From the NCBI RefSeq assembly GCF_003071365.1, contig NZ_CP028960.1:1116001-1180000 (forward strand): a stretch of 64,000 nt of DNA, written 5' to 3'. This document shows positions 27,458 to 36,726 of the stretch, piece by piece; position 1 is the first letter of the stretch, and each line of letters starts with the position of its first letter. Source of the stretch: Methyloceanibacter sp. wino2. GTDB lineage: Bacteria; Pseudomonadota; Alphaproteobacteria; Rhizobiales; Methyloligellaceae. The position numbers were made by a program, and so were the translations under genes. The notes beneath the pieces are model-generated. The model made no database searches, was not told where the DNA came from, and was given only the letters and a program-made list of their open reading frames with translations.

Positions 27458-27801
27458 GCGACACCCTCGGGCAGGACGTGACGATTGTCGTCGTCGAGAG
27501 CGAGCGGCGCCTCCGCGACGATCGCTTTGAGGTCGAGCGGCGCATAGAGGTGCGGAAAGAGGTCGCCGCCACGGGATTCCTCCCACTTCAGCGCCTCGCC
27601 CAACCGATCCGGATCGACGGCGAGCAGCACGAGATCTTCCTGCCCCGCATAGTGCTTGGCCAGCGTCTCGGCCACCTGATGACCAGCTGAGAAATGAATG
27701 AACCCGTCACGCAGATCGTCGGACGTCCCGAGGAAGTGCCCTTCGCTCTTGGCGGCGTCGTAGGCGGCGTCGGCGAGAATTTTGTAGATGGGTTCGGCCA
27801 T
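27454..27801 (-). CDS. DUF952 protein
   Basis: A 115-residue protein beginning MAEPIYKILADAAYDAA, with LRDGFIHFSAGHQVAETLAKHYAGQEDL and GGDLFPHLYAPLDLKAI, as in DUF952 (related to glutathione-S-transferase-linked small proteins of unknown function). In Alphaproteobacteria it is commonly the gene just before pyrD, as here, with overlapping stop/start codons. ATG 27801 is preferred over a GTG at 27816. No function is established. Confidence 0.85.
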   Translation of the reverse strand: MAEPIYKILADAAYDAAKSEGHFLGTSDDLRDGFIHFSAGHQVAETLAKHYAGQEDLVLLAVDPDRLGEALKWEESRGGDLFPHLYAPLDLKAIVAEAPLALDDDNRHVLPEGVA

Positions 27802-27973
27802 GGTGCGGTGCCACACTAGCGGCCCTGGTGCGCACCAACAAGGTTCACACGTGGCGGGTGAACCGGGCTGACCTCTTCAATTCGGGCATGGTGGACCGCC
27901 GGGCGCAGTTGCGTCATAAAGAGGGGAATAGGTATTATTTCCTTGTCGCTTTCGTAGGACCGGAGCCGTTTCC

Positions 27974-28615
27974 TTGAGAAGGCTCACACACGACCGAATC
28001 TGGTCTGCCATAGACGCCCTGGCGCACCGCTACGGACTTTCCGTCTCGGGGCTCGCCAAGCGGTCGGGCTTGGACCCGACGGCCTTCAACAAGTCGAAGC
28101 GGGCGACGGGCGACGGGCGGCCGCGCTGGCCCACCACCGAAAGCATTGCCAAGGTCCTGGAGGCGACGGGCGCGACGCTCGAGGATTTCACCGTGCTCGC
28201 CTCGTCGGAGCCCGGACAGCCCAATCGGAATCTGCCGATACCGCTGATCGGCATGACCCAGGCCGGCGCGGGAGGGTTTTTCGACGATGGCGGCTATCCC
28301 GTCGGCGGCGCCTGGGAGCAGGTGCCCTTTCCGCGGGTCGAGGACGAAAACGCCTACGCGCTGGAGGTCACCGGCGAAAGCATGGAGCCGCTCTACCGGC
28401 AGGGCGACATCCTGATCGTTTCGCCCAACGCGCCGACCCGCAACGGCGACCGTGTCGTCATCCGCACGACGGACGGCGAGGTCATGGCCAAACTCCTTGT
28501 CCGCCGGACCGCCAAGACAATCGAGCTCGCGTCCATGAACCCCGACCATCCTAATTTCGTTTTCCCGCTCGACCGGGTCGAATGGATCGCACGCATCATC
28601 TGGGCGAGCCAATAG
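27974..28615 (+). CDS. S24 (LexA/CI-like) XRE repressor
   Basis: A 213-residue regulator: an N-terminal helix-turn-helix (YGLSVSGLAKRSGLDPTAFNKSKR, residues 20-43) and a C-terminal S24 peptidase domain with GESMEPL (Ser136) and the catalytic Lys173 (EVMAKLL). An Ala-Gly pair at about residue 97-100 (TQAGAGG) is placed like a LexA/CI self-cleavage site. This is a chromosomal, conserved Hyphomicrobiales family, not a prophage remnant: no phage genes flank it. The TTG 27974 start is supported by GGAG 8 bases upstream. It probably responds to DNA damage or stress; targets unknown. Confidence 0.83.
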   Translation: MRRLTHDRIWSAIDALAHRYGLSVSGLAKRSGLDPTAFNKSKRATGDGRPRWPTTESIAKVLEATGATLEDFTVLASSEPGQPNRNLPIPLIGMTQAGAGGFFDDGGYPVGGAWEQVPFPRVEDENAYALEVTGESMEPLYRQGDILIVSPNAPTRNGDRVVIRTTDGEVMAKLLVRRTAKTIELASMNPDHPNFVFPLDRVEWIARIIWASQ

Positions 28616-28637
28616 ACGCCGCACGAAAGCCATTTCC

Positions 28638-29255
28638 ATGTTCCGCGTTTCACGCATCATTCTCGCTTTGGCCGTTCTCGGCGCCGTTTGGTTCTTCTGG
28701 CCGTTCGGCAAGTACGACGACGTGGTCCCCATCGCGCCGCCGCAGCCCGATACAAACCAAACCAACACCGGACAGGACCAGCTTTTCACCAAGCCGCTGT
28801 CCAAGGAGGCGGCCGCGCCTCAAGACGCCGCGTCACCGGATGAAGGCGCGCGCGAACAGCCTAAGCCCAAGGCCGTCCTGCACCCGAAGCGCTTCTACCG
28901 CGTCGTGGTGCAGGATGGCGGCTCCCTTAGGGCCGGCGACACGACCATCACTCTCGCCGAGATCGAGGTCGCGGGGCTCACCGGCCAATGCAAAGATTCG
29001 CGCGGTCAGGCGTGGCCGTGCGGGCGCGCGGCACGCTCGGCACTTACAAGACTGATCCGCGGCCGCGCCGTGATGTGCCACGTGCCGGTAAAGGGCGATC
29101 ACAAGTCGCTCGTGGCGCGCTGCTCGGTCGGCGGCAACGACCTGTCGTTCTGGATGGTCGCCCAAGGCTGGGCGAAGCCGAAGCAGCCGGCGCAAGCGGC
29201 CTTCAAGGAGGCCGCGGAGGCCGCCCGCGAACGGCGGGCCGGGATATGGCGCTAG
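28638..29255 (+). CDS. SNase-like (thermonuclease family) membrane-anchored protein
   Basis: A 205-residue protein with an N-terminal anchor (IILALAVLGAVWFFWPF), a polar Pro/Gln/Asp linker (residues 30-80) and an SNase-type OB-fold domain (RAGDTTITLAEIEVAGLTGQC, ARSALTRLIRGRAVMCHV, WMVAQGWAKP). The conserved thermonuclease residues are only partly recognisable, so nuclease activity is not certain. It lies 22 bases after the S24 repressor gene and is followed by a strong hairpin. Confidence 0.8.
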   Translation: MFRVSRIILALAVLGAVWFFWPFGKYDDVVPIAPPQPDTNQTNTGQDQLFTKPLSKEAAAPQDAASPDEGAREQPKPKAVLHPKRFYRVVVQDGGSLRAGDTTITLAEIEVAGLTGQCKDSRGQAWPCGRAARSALTRLIRGRAVMCHVPVKGDHKSLVARCSVGGNDLSFWMVAQGWAKPKQPAQAAFKEAAEAARERRAGIWR

Positions 29256-29280
29256 CGTCCGCAAGACCCAACACAAGAAA

Positions 29281-29306
29281 CGCGGCCCCGGAAAACCGGG
29301 GCCGCG
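29281..29306. terminator. hairpin between convergent genes
   Basis: A perfect 11-bp stem, CGCGGCCCCGG and CCGGGGCCGCG, with an AAAA loop. It lies right after the SNase-like gene and before the convergent EF-hand gene. The U-tract is poor (CTCCTTAG), so it may act as a rho-aided or bidirectional terminator. Confidence 0.6.
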
Positions 29307-29358
29307 CTCCTTAGGTGTCCGCGCACCTTGGGCGTCTTAGACGACTGCGGTCGTCAGA

Positions 29359-29724
29359 CTACATCTTCTTGGACTCAGGCTGGGGCGGCGTGTTGCCGGT
29401 GTCAGTGGCCGCGGACGCATCCGCGCTCACCCAGCCCTTGGCACAGCCCTGCTGCCACTCTTCGGCCGAGATCTCCGCGTCATTGGACGAGTCGACCATC
29501 TGGAAGTTCAGAACGAACGGCGTGGCCTTGTCCTTCGACAGCGTATCGCCGTCAGGACCCGCCATCTGCCAGGCCTTATTGCACTCGGCTTCGCTCAGGA
29601 TCTTGCCAGGGCGGCCCGACGGGTCGTCCTTCATGGCGCCCTCGGGCACCGGAGCGCCACCACCGGCAAGCGCAACGCCTGCCGTCGACATCAGGATCGC
29701 AGTCGTAAGGGTCGTGAGTTTCAT
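29359..29724 (-). CDS. periplasmic EF-hand-like protein
   Basis: A 121-residue protein with a strong ribosome site (AAAGGAGG, 7 bases before the ATG at 29724) and a signal peptide (MKLTTLTTAILMSTAGVALA). The mature part carries two degenerate calcium-loop segments, GPDGDTLSKDKATPF and DSSNDAEISAEEW, each followed by a helix, plus two Cys. An EF-hand role in calcium binding is inferred from these D-x-D-x-x-(I/L) patterns; the loops are not canonical. The 238-bp stretch upstream (to lysK) is its promoter region. Confidence 0.6.
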   Translation of the reverse strand: MKLTTLTTAILMSTAGVALAGGGAPVPEGAMKDDPSGRPGKILSEAECNKAWQMAGPDGDTLSKDKATPFVLNFQMVDSSNDAEISAEEWQQGCAKGWVSADASAATDTGNTPPQPESKKM

Positions 29725-29962
29725 CACATTCCTCCTTTGCGTTTTCTTAGTCACTTAAAACAAGACCAGCGAAAAACACGCTTTCGCGGGCCCCGTTACG
29801 TGAAGAACACGCAATAGGCAGGCACTGTTCCGAAATATTATGTGACGATTTGGCGGCAAATAAAGCCGCCGGACTTGAAGGACTTACACCGCCTGCGCCA
29901 CGTTTTCTCCAAATTTTATCTTGGGATGGACGCGGTATTTAGTATTACTTTTGCAGCGCACA

Positions 29963-31618
29963 TCAGTTATTTGCAACTTGTGCGGCGGCAAGCTCGCCGG
30001 AAAGGGCTCGTGCCATCAGGGAGCGCGTGTTGTCGATCCCGTAGAGCTGTACGAAGGACCCGAAGCGCGGTCCTTGCGACTGGCCCAGCAACACCTGGTA
30101 GAGCGCCTGGAACCAGTCCCGCAGCGGCTCAAATCCGTGCTCCTTGCCCACCGCATAGACCTCGTTCTGAATTTCCTCGGCCAGCACATCGTCCGGCAAC
30201 GCGACGAGCCGCTTGTCGAGATCGGCGAGCGCTGCGCGCTCCTGATCGGTCGGCGCGCGGTACTGCTTCGACGGCTTCACGAAGTCATGGAAATAACGGA
30301 TCGCGTAGCCCACGAGTTCATCCAGCAGCGGCTCGGTCTCAGGGGTCGCTTTCGGCGCATAGCGCTGGATGAAGCCCCATAGCACCGACCGGTCCTCGGA
30401 GTTCGAGGCAGAGGCGAGATTGAGCAGGAGCGCGAAGCTGATCGGCAGATCGGCCTCGGGCGGCGAGCCCTCGTGAATGTGCCAGACGGGATTCGTCAGC
30501 TTCGCCGCCTGATCCTCCTTGGGGAAGGCCGCGAGATGCCCGGCATATTCGTCGACGGCGCGCGGGATCACATCGAAGTAGAGCCGCTTCGCCTTTTTCG
30601 GGCTCTGATACATGTAGAGCGCCAGGCTCTCGGGCGAGGCGTAGGAGAGCCATTCCTCGATGGTCAGACCATTGCCGCGAGACTTCGAGATCTTCTCCCC
30701 GTTCTCGTCGAGGAAGAGTTCGTAGTTGAAGCCTTCCGGCTGCTGGCGGCCGAGGATGCGGCAAATCCGTCCCGACAGGCGCACCGAGTCGATCAGGTCC
30801 TTGCCCGCCATCTCGTAGTCGACGCCGAGCGCGGCCCAACGCATGGCCCAGTCCGCCTTCCATTGCAGCTTGCAATGGCCGCCGGTCACGGAGACCTGCG
30901 TCAGCTTCCCTGTGTCGGGGTCCTTGTAGAGAATGGAACCGGCGGCGAGATCCCGGTCGATGATCGGCACCTGCAGCACTTTGCCCGTCGCCGGAGAGAT
31001 CGGCAGGAACGGGCTGTAGGTGGCGCGCCGTTCGGGACCCAGCGTCGGCAGGATCACATCGCGGATTTCCTCGTAGTGCTCGAGCACCCTGAGCAAGGTC
31101 GCGTCGAACCGGCCCGACGTGTAGCACTGGGTCGCCGAGAGGAACTCGTATGAGAAGCCGAACGTATCCAGAAAGTTCCGCAGCCGCGCATTGTTGTGCT
31201 GGCCGAAGCTCGGATACTCGTTGAACGGGTCCGGGACCTGGGTCAGCGGCTTTTCCAGATGCGCGGCGACCATCTCCTTGTTGGGGATGTTGTCCGGCAC
31301 CTTGCGCAGGCCATCCATGTCGTCGGAAAAGCAGATCAGCCGCGTGGGGATCTTGTCCTCGGTCAGGACCCGAAACGCATGCCGAACCATCGTCGTGCGC
31401 GCAACCTCGCCGAACGTGCCGATATGCGGCAACCCCGAGGGCCCGTAGCCCGTCTCGAAAATAATCGAGCCCGTCGGCTGTGGGATCCGCTTCAGCCGGC
31501 TCAGGACCTTGCGTGCCTCTTCGAACGGCCAGGCCTTGCTCACATGGGCATGGGCCAGGAGTTCGGAGTTGATCTCAATTGGGGCCGCGTCGCGGCCAGC
31601 GCTCGTGGTCTCGGGCAT
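29963..31618 (-). CDS. lysK: lysyl-tRNA synthetase, class I
   Basis: A 551-residue class I lysyl-tRNA synthetase, charging tRNA-Lys. HIGH-like motif [12 protein letters not shown] and KMSKS-like KISKSRGNG are clear, with the class I fold of archaeal/alphaproteobacterial LysRS ([45 protein letters not shown]). Class I LysRS replaces the class II enzyme in many Alphaproteobacteria. The start is uncertain: ATG 31618 ([10 protein letters not shown]) is chosen; ATG 31651 is in frame too. Neither has a good Shine-Dalgarno. Confidence 0.93.
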   Translation of the reverse strand: MPETTSAGRDAAPIEINSELLAHAHVSKAWPFEEARKVLSRLKRIPQPTGSIIFETGYGPSGLPHIGTFGEVARTTMVRHAFRVLTEDKIPTRLICFSDDMDGLRKVPDNIPNKEMVAAHLEKPLTQVPDPFNEYPSFGQHNNARLRNFLDTFGFSYEFLSATQCYTSGRFDATLLRVLEHYEEIRDVILPTLGPERRATYSPFLPISPATGKVLQVPIIDRDLAAGSILYKDPDTGKLTQVSVTGGHCKLQWKADWAMRWAALGVDYEMAGKDLIDSVRLSGRICRILGRQQPEGFNYELFLDENGEKISKSRGNGLTIEEWLSYASPESLALYMYQSPKKAKRLYFDVIPRAVDEYAGHLAAFPKEDQAAKLTNPVWHIHEGSPPEADLPISFALLLNLASASNSEDRSVLWGFIQRYAPKATPETEPLLDELVGYAIRYFHDFVKPSKQYRAPTDQERAALADLDKRLVALPDDVLAEEIQNEVYAVGKEHGFEPLRDWFQALYQVLLGQSQGPRFGSFVQLYGIDNTRSLMARALSGELAAAQVANN

Positions 31619-31819
31619 GACTGAAATTAGGTGTGCTGAAGAAGCGGTCATCGGCGCCAAAGACGAAAGGCGCCCTCAAGAGCCAGTAAATTTCACAAAT
31701 TCCCCTGCCGCGCCAGTGTTTCGCAAACTTTCTTCTCACACGGGCGCTTGCCCGGCCCGCTTCAATTTCATACCGTCGCGCCCGTTTGGAGATCCACGGC
31801 CAGAGAGGGTTGAAAGCCG

Positions 31820-32233
31820 ATGACGAAGTCCTTGGACCATCACGAAGCACTGATCTACACGATGGTCACGACCTCGGCGGTCGACCGAACCATGTCCGGC
31901 GCGGAGCTTGCCCGCATCGGGGAGATCGTTTCGTATTTGCCGATCTTCGCGGACTACGACGCCGACGGCCTGGTCGATGCCTCTCAAGCTTGCGGCGAAC
32001 TCCTCGGCAGCGAGTCCGGTCTCGATCTTGTTCTCGAACTGATCCGAAGCAACCTGCCCATGCGCCTGCGTGAGACGGCGTATGCGATCGCGCTGGAAGT
32101 GGCCGCGGCGGATCTCGATGTGCGGCCTGAAGAGACGAGATTCCTGGAGATGCTGGCAGACGCGCTCGAGATCGACATGCTGACGAAGACGGCGATCGAA
32201 CGCGGCATCCGGGCCCGCAACAAGGTCCTCTAA
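31820..32233 (+). CDS. TerB-family protein
   Basis: A 137-residue helical protein: HHEALIYTMVTTSAVDRTMSGAELARIGEI, then LRETAYAIALEVAAADLDVRPEE and RFLEMLADALEID. This repeated D-x-x-(M/V)-x-x-x-E(E/L) layout is the TerB fold (tellurite-resistance B/TerB_N). Family roles are poorly known and may involve metal binding at the membrane. It stands alone, opposite to lysK, with about 200 bp for a promoter. No other ter genes are near. Confidence 0.8.
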   Translation: MTKSLDHHEALIYTMVTTSAVDRTMSGAELARIGEIVSYLPIFADYDADGLVDASQACGELLGSESGLDLVLELIRSNLPMRLRETAYAIALEVAAADLDVRPEETRFLEMLADALEIDMLTKTAIERGIRARNKVL

Positions 32234-32255
32234 GACACCTGCGACTTCGCGACAG

Positions 32256-33587
32256 TTAGCGGGCGAGCTTGCCTGCGCCGGAGTAGAGCGCGCCACCGAT
32301 GACGCACGGCACGGCGATCTGCGCCTGGCCCAGAGCGGTCGCGGCCATGCAGCCCGTCGCGATGGCGATCGAGCCCGCGGTCCATCCCTTCGACATGCCC
32401 GCATCGGCGGTGAGCTGCTGGCGCTCCGCGTCCTCGATGGCCCCGTACTGCTCTTTTCGGATTTTCTCGGCCTCGAACAAGGACGCCGCCTCGATGACGT
32501 CTTTCAGAGGGCCGGCGATCTCTTCAGGCTGATTGACGAGCTCGGCGCGGTAAAGGTCGATCAAGTCGCGGTCACGCTCCGCATAGGAGGCAAGCGTCCA
32601 CTTCGCGGTTCCGCCCGTCGTGACCTTCTCTACATTGTTGGCGTCCTTGCCCCAGCCTGAGGCCAGTTTTTCGAAGAAGCCGGACTTCTGGGCGCCCTTC
32701 GACCATTGCAGCGCCTGCATGATGCGCATGACCGGCTCGTACTGCCCCGAGGCGACATAGTAGCCCCAAAGAGCGTAGACTGCGGTCGTTCCGCCCGTGT
32801 CGAGTTCCATTGCCTGCAGCGTCGGGCGCCGTTCGTTCAGAAGATCATCGATCAACGGCTTGCGCAGCGGCATGCGGTCCGCGTTCTTCACGAGAAGATC
32901 CTGCCAGTCTGGCCGCCCCGAGTAGGCGATCGCGCGGATGATGACCTCCTGCTCCTTCGGCGGCATGGGGAACATCTGAGGGATCAGACCGGGCCCGTCC
33001 TTGGGATTTGTGCCGAGCACGCCGGCGATGAACCCGATGCAGAACCAGCGCTGCTCCTCGTCCGTGAAGAGGCGATGATCGCGCATGGCATGGACAGCGG
33101 CGGGGACCTTCCAATATTCCGGCTTGTCCCGATAGTTCGAGACCCAATCGAGCAGGCGCTCGGCGGAAGCGAATTCCGGCGGGCCCGCCGGTGGATTAGA
33201 CGGCGCGTCGTACCCTGGCGTCGCCGAACCTTGCAGCTGAAGCGACGGCCGGGCGGAGAACGTGTCGGGCGCCCCTTGGTAGGGGATGTCGGCATCGGCG
33301 CCGCGTGCCGTTACTTCGGGGGCTGCCGGTTCGGCCGTACTTGTCTCGGTTGCGTCTGACTCGGTTGCGTTGGGCTGCGGCGTGCTTGTGGGCTGCGCGG
33401 CCGGAGTGTGCACCGTCGGGCGCTGCTGTTGCGGTGGGGCGAGGCGCGAGGGTTGAGGTGCAGGCGATTTGGAGAACGCACTGCTGTTCGACGCGGGCGC
33501 GACCGCGTCGGCCGCATGCCCTGCATTGGACTGGGCAACGCCGAACAGGCTCAAGGCGCCAAGCGCGATGACACAAGCGGTACGCAT
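32256..33587 (-). CDS. conserved hypothetical secreted protein
   Basis: A 443-residue protein. The start at 33587 has GGGGAGGAAG upstream and gives a signal peptide (MRTACVIALGALSLFGVAQ). A Pro/Ser/Thr/Gln-rich linker (residues 20-120) precedes a helical body: ERLLDWVSNYRDKPEYWKVPA, CIGFIAGVLGTNPKDG, VIIRAIAYSGRPDWQDLL, TLWGYY-type segment AVYALWGYYVASGQYEPVMRI, and a C-terminal Gly/Ala hydrophobic stretch. I recall the same pattern in uncharacterised rhizobial proteins; no function is known. A CtrA-type octamer lies 50 bases upstream. Confidence 0.7.
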   Translation of the reverse strand: MRTACVIALGALSLFGVAQSNAGHAADAVAPASNSSAFSKSPAPQPSRLAPPQQQRPTVHTPAAQPTSTPQPNATESDATETSTAEPAAPEVTARGADADIPYQGAPDTFSARPSLQLQGSATPGYDAPSNPPAGPPEFASAERLLDWVSNYRDKPEYWKVPAAVHAMRDHRLFTDEEQRWFCIGFIAGVLGTNPKDGPGLIPQMFPMPPKEQEVIIRAIAYSGRPDWQDLLVKNADRMPLRKPLIDDLLNERRPTLQAMELDTGGTTAVYALWGYYVASGQYEPVMRIMQALQWSKGAQKSGFFEKLASGWGKDANNVEKVTTGGTAKWTLASYAERDRDLIDLYRAELVNQPEEIAGPLKDVIEAASLFEAEKIRKEQYGAIEDAERQQLTADAGMSKGWTAGSIAIATGCMAATALGQAQIAVPCVIGGALYSGAGKLAR

Positions 33588-33636
33588 CTCATCAGCTTCC
33601 TCCCCCACGCCCCAGAGTGCTGACGAACCGAAGTCT

Positions 33637-33644
33637 ATGGTTAA
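33637..33644 (-). promoter_or_regulatory. CtrA-type TTAACCAT octamer
   Basis: Exact TTAACCAT on the minus strand, 50 bases upstream of the secreted protein's start at 33587: a position suited to a CtrA-controlled promoter. Motif match only. Confidence 0.35.
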
Positions 33645-33718
33645 CGCCCCCAACGGCGTTCCCCGATCCGGAAAGTGTGTATTTTCAAGCGGTTCGTGGC
33701 GATTTGAAGGCCCGCGCG

Positions 33719-33726
33719 TTAACCAT
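33719..33726 (+). promoter_or_regulatory. CtrA-type TTAACCAT octamer with dyad
   Basis: Exact TTAACCAT on the plus strand. It begins the dyad TAACC-N9-GGTTA (33720-33738), so it could bind a dimer. Target gene may be either of the divergent neighbours. Motif match only. Confidence 0.3.
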
Positions 33727-33944
33727 AACAAAAGGTTACCGCTCTCAGGCGCCTGAAAGTCCGGCCGCCCTCACCGCTGGCTCAGCAGAAGGACGGCCGG
33801 GGCCTCGCACTTCACGCCGCTAGGGAGCAATCTCGTTCGCGCGAGGACATCTCAAAAGCCTGCGCGTGATCAGGCTCTTTAGATGATCCTGTTGCGACCA
33901 GCATGCGTCTTCTCGTAGAATTAATCCAATTGATAGGATCGATG

Positions 33945-34877
33945 ATGGATATCGATCACACTAATCTCAGCCGATTGGACCTCAATCTTCTCGTCGCATT
34001 CGACGCGCTCCTGTCCGAACGGAGCGTGACGCGGGCGGCGAGCCGGATCGGCCTCGGCCAATCGGCCATGAGTCACAATCTCGCCCGGCTCCGCCGCCTC
34101 TTCGACGATGAACTCCTGACCCGCAGCGCGGACGGCATGCGGCCGACCCCGCGGGCGCTGGCGCTTGCCGAACCGGTCCGCAACGCACTCCGGACGGTCC
34201 AGTCCGCCGTCCTGGAAAGCGGCACGTTCAATCCGGCAACGGCGGAGCGCGTGTTCCGGATCGGTATCGCGGACTCGATCGAAGTCGCGATCATGCCGGC
34301 CGTCATCGAGCGGATCCTGTCGCTCGCGCCGGGCGTTTCCATCCGGCTGCGGCCCGCCAACCGCATCGACGTGGTCGAGGAACTCGACACCGGCCAGTTG
34401 GACCTTGGCATCGGAGTGTTCGAACAGGGGCACGTCCACCACTTTCGCCGGCAACTCTACACCGACGACTTTCTGTGCTTATTCAGCCCGGAGCAGCTCG
34501 GCGTATCGGCGCCGTTGTCGCTGGAAGACTACTTACGTTTCCCGCACATACTCACCAGTCTTGCAGATGATACGCGGGGCGTCGTCGATGAGGCGCTCGC
34601 CAAGCAGAAGCTCCGCCGCAGAGTCGTCATGACGACGCCTGGCTTCCTTGCCGTGCCGTTCGTGGTGCGCCGCGCGCCGATCCTGATCACCATGCCGTCG
34701 CGGCTCGCGCACTACTTCGCCGACGCCTTTTCACTCGCGACAAGCCCCGTCCCCATCGACCTGCCGCGTTTCACCATCTCGCTGCTTTGGCACGGCAGTT
34801 TCAATCGTGACCTGAGCCATACCTGGCTGCGGCAGACCATCGCCTCGCTGGTTTCGGAAGACAGTCTCGAACTTTGA
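33945..34877 (+). CDS. LysR family regulator (NodD-like)
   Basis: A 310-residue LysR-type regulator: winged helix at the N-terminus (LNLLVAFDALLSERSVTRAASRIGLGQSAMSHNLARLRRLF, read as helix-turn-helix) and a PBP2-type effector domain after a linker (FRIGIADSIEVAIMPAVIERIL, LDLGIGVFEQ). The MDL-N-L-x-FDAL-x-E-x-SV-T-A-A-x-x-x-x-LxQxAMSHxLxRLR form is the NodD/NahR-like branch, which usually senses aromatic or flavonoid-type ligands. ATG 33945 has AGGA six bases upstream; ATG 33942 is an alternative. Ligand and targets are unknown. Confidence 0.88.
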   Translation: MDIDHTNLSRLDLNLLVAFDALLSERSVTRAASRIGLGQSAMSHNLARLRRLFDDELLTRSADGMRPTPRALALAEPVRNALRTVQSAVLESGTFNPATAERVFRIGIADSIEVAIMPAVIERILSLAPGVSIRLRPANRIDVVEELDTGQLDLGIGVFEQGHVHHFRRQLYTDDFLCLFSPEQLGVSAPLSLEDYLRFPHILTSLADDTRGVVDEALAKQKLRRRVVMTTPGFLAVPFVVRRAPILITMPSRLAHYFADAFSLATSPVPIDLPRFTISLLWHGSFNRDLSHTWLRQTIASLVSEDSLEL

Positions 34878-35054
34878 CGACACACTTCACTGCAACTCCC
34901 CAAGCCGCAACAAGCGCGTTATATTCTCGCCGCATGATCCAGCCGCGCGGCACCAACGGACATGCTACCGACAAGCGGACCAAGAGCGTGCGGACCATGG
35001 ACATGCGAACCGGCGCACCAATCTGAACTCGATCCAATGCCGAAGGGGGCAACA

Positions 35055-35684
35055 ATGGCGGAAACGAAAGACGCGAAGGAACTCACGGAGCACCAAGAGG
35101 CTCTCAGCGAAGTTCTTGCCGATCAATGGTGGGTCGTGCTGTTGCGCGGCGTGATCGCCATCATATTCGGCCTGATCTGTTTCTTCTTCACACCGGCCGC
35201 GATTCTCGCCGCGGTCCTGTTCTTCTCGGCCTACATGCTCGTCGACGGCGTTCTCGCCATCATCTCGGGCGTCAAGGCCGCACGGAACGGCAAACGCTGG
35301 GGCCTGTTGATCCTCGAAGGCATCGTCGACATCGCCGCCGGTGTCATCGCCTTCACGTGGCCGGGCATGGCTGCCGTCGTTTTCGTGCTCATCGTTGGCA
35401 TCTGGGCCGTGATTTCCGGTGCGCTCCTGGTCTACGCGGCCTTCAGCCTGAAACTGGACCATGGCCGCTGGTGGCTTGCGCTGGCCGGCATCTCCTCCGT
35501 CATATTCGGCATTCTGCTGTTCATCGCTCCGGTTCTCGGCGCGGTGGTGCTGACGTGGTGGATCGGCGCCTACGCCGTCGCCTTCGGCATCCTGCTGCTG
35601 ATCCTTGGCTTCAAGCTCAAGGGCAAGAAAGACGAGAGCGTCGGCAAGGCCCCGCCGGCAGCGGACGCCGCGACCAAGGCCTAG
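35055..35684 (+). CDS. HdeD family membrane protein
   Basis: A 209-residue membrane protein with six hydrophobic helices in three pairs (VVLLRGVIAIIFGLICFF, ILAAVLFFSAYMLVDGVLAII, LLILEGIVDIAAGVIAFTW, VVFVLIVGIWAVISGALL, and two more near the end). The W-W-x-x-L-x-G and A-x-x-x-x-G patterns match HdeD, an acid-stress-related inner-membrane family. AAGGGGG lies six bases before the ATG. A classic terminator follows. Function in this organism is not shown. Confidence 0.88.
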   Translation: MAETKDAKELTEHQEALSEVLADQWWVVLLRGVIAIIFGLICFFFTPAAILAAVLFFSAYMLVDGVLAIISGVKAARNGKRWGLLILEGIVDIAAGVIAFTWPGMAAVVFVLIVGIWAVISGALLVYAAFSLKLDHGRWWLALAGISSVIFGILLFIAPVLGAVVLTWWIGAYAVAFGILLLILGFKLKGKKDESVGKAPPAADAATKA

Positions 35685-35716
35685 CCGGTCCTTACCTGCT
35701 TGGCATCGAAGCTCAT

Positions 35717-35748
35717 GGGGCGGTGCATCACGCGCCGCCCCCTTTTTT
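35717..35748 (+). terminator. rho-independent terminator after hdeD-like gene
   Basis: GGGGCGG and CCGCCCC arms with extra inner pairs (about 10 bp in all), loop ATCAC, followed directly by six T (35743-35748). A textbook intrinsic terminator 30 bases after the HdeD stop codon. Confidence 0.85.
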
Positions 35749-35832
35749 GCGCGCGCTCTCTACAAGGTCCCTCGCGGCGTTTTGATCGCAGCGCCATTGG
35801 TTTGAGCGGCGAAGCGCGGCACACTCCCGGCC

Positions 35833-36717
35833 ATGCAAGGGCTGTTTCACTTCAACGATACGCTGGTGCGGTTCGGTGTTTTCGCCGGGCTCTTCATCTT
35901 GTTCGCTGCGATCGAATTCTTGTTGCCGCGCCGCAAGCTCGTCGCCTCGAAAGGGCGCCGGTGGTTCACCAATCTCGGCATCAGCGTCACCGCCAGCGTG
36001 TTGCTGCGGCTGATGGCGGCGCTCGCCGTCCCACTCACGGCAATTGCCGCCGCGCTCTATGCGCAGCAAAAAGGACTGGGGCTTTTGAATGCCGTGGACT
36101 GGCCCGACTGGCTCAAGATCGTCCTCGCGCTCCTGGTGCTGGATCTCGCGATCTGGGCCCAGCACCTGGCCTCACACAAGATCCCCATCCTGTGGCGCCT
36201 CCATCAGGTCCACCACGCGGACCGCGACATCGACGTGACGACGGCGATCCGCTTCCACCCCATCGAGATCGGGCTGTCGATGCTGTGGAAGATGCTTGTG
36301 GTGATCGGGCTCGGCGCCTCCCCGCTGGCGGTCTTTCTGTTCGAGGTCATTCTGAATGGCTGCGCGATGTTCAACCACGCCAACATGAACGTGCCCCGGC
36401 CGCTCGACCGGCTCCTGCGTCTCGTGGTCGTCACGCCGGACATGCATCGGGTCCATCACTCGGTGTACAGGTCCGAACACGATTCCAATTACGGTTTCAA
36501 CTTGTCGATCTGGGACCGGCTGTTCCGCACCTATGTCGCCCAGCCGAAGGACGGCCATCTGGGTATGCGCATCGGGCTCACCCCATACCAGACACCCTCG
36601 CCTACGCGGCTCGGCTGGAGCCTGTGGCTTCCCTTTGTGGGCTACCCATCCGAGGAGAACAGCGCGCCTAAGGGCCCGGCCGATGACGCGGCCGGGGCTT
36701 CCGATACAAGCCGCTAG
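35833..36717 (+). CDS. fatty acid hydroxylase/sterol desaturase family protein
   Basis: A 294-residue membrane di-iron enzyme. The histidine boxes are visible: HLASH (near 114-118), HQVHH (about 125-129) and HRVHHS later (about 210-214), with FNHAN between. Several hydrophobic helices surround them. Members hydroxylate or desaturate lipids (carotenoids, sterols, alkyl chains); the substrate is not inferable here. It follows the HdeD gene after a terminator, so it has its own transcription unit. Confidence 0.9.
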   Translation: MQGLFHFNDTLVRFGVFAGLFILFAAIEFLLPRRKLVASKGRRWFTNLGISVTASVLLRLMAALAVPLTAIAAALYAQQKGLGLLNAVDWPDWLKIVLALLVLDLAIWAQHLASHKIPILWRLHQVHHADRDIDVTTAIRFHPIEIGLSMLWKMLVVIGLGASPLAVFLFEVILNGCAMFNHANMNVPRPLDRLLRLVVVTPDMHRVHHSVYRSEHDSNYGFNLSIWDRLFRTYVAQPKDGHLGMRIGLTPYQTPSPTRLGWSLWLPFVGYPSEENSAPKGPADDAAGASDTSR

Positions 36718-36726
36718 AACGAGTGG

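Larger units (their letters stand above)
33588..33944. other. 357-bp divergent intergenic region
   Basis: Promoter region between the leftward secreted protein and the rightward LysR regulator. It carries two TTAACCAT octamers (listed separately) and the dyad TAACC-N9-GGTTA at 33720-33738. No coding frame of interest and no RNA structure is evident to me. Confidence 0.5.

Noticed and set aside
25952-27481. Long open frame (509 codons) on the plus strand
   Set aside because: It runs opposite to arsC and pyrD, which are clear genes, and is Arg-rich without motifs.
27974-28615. Prophage CI repressor
   Set aside because: No phage genes flank it and the protein type is a conserved chromosomal one.
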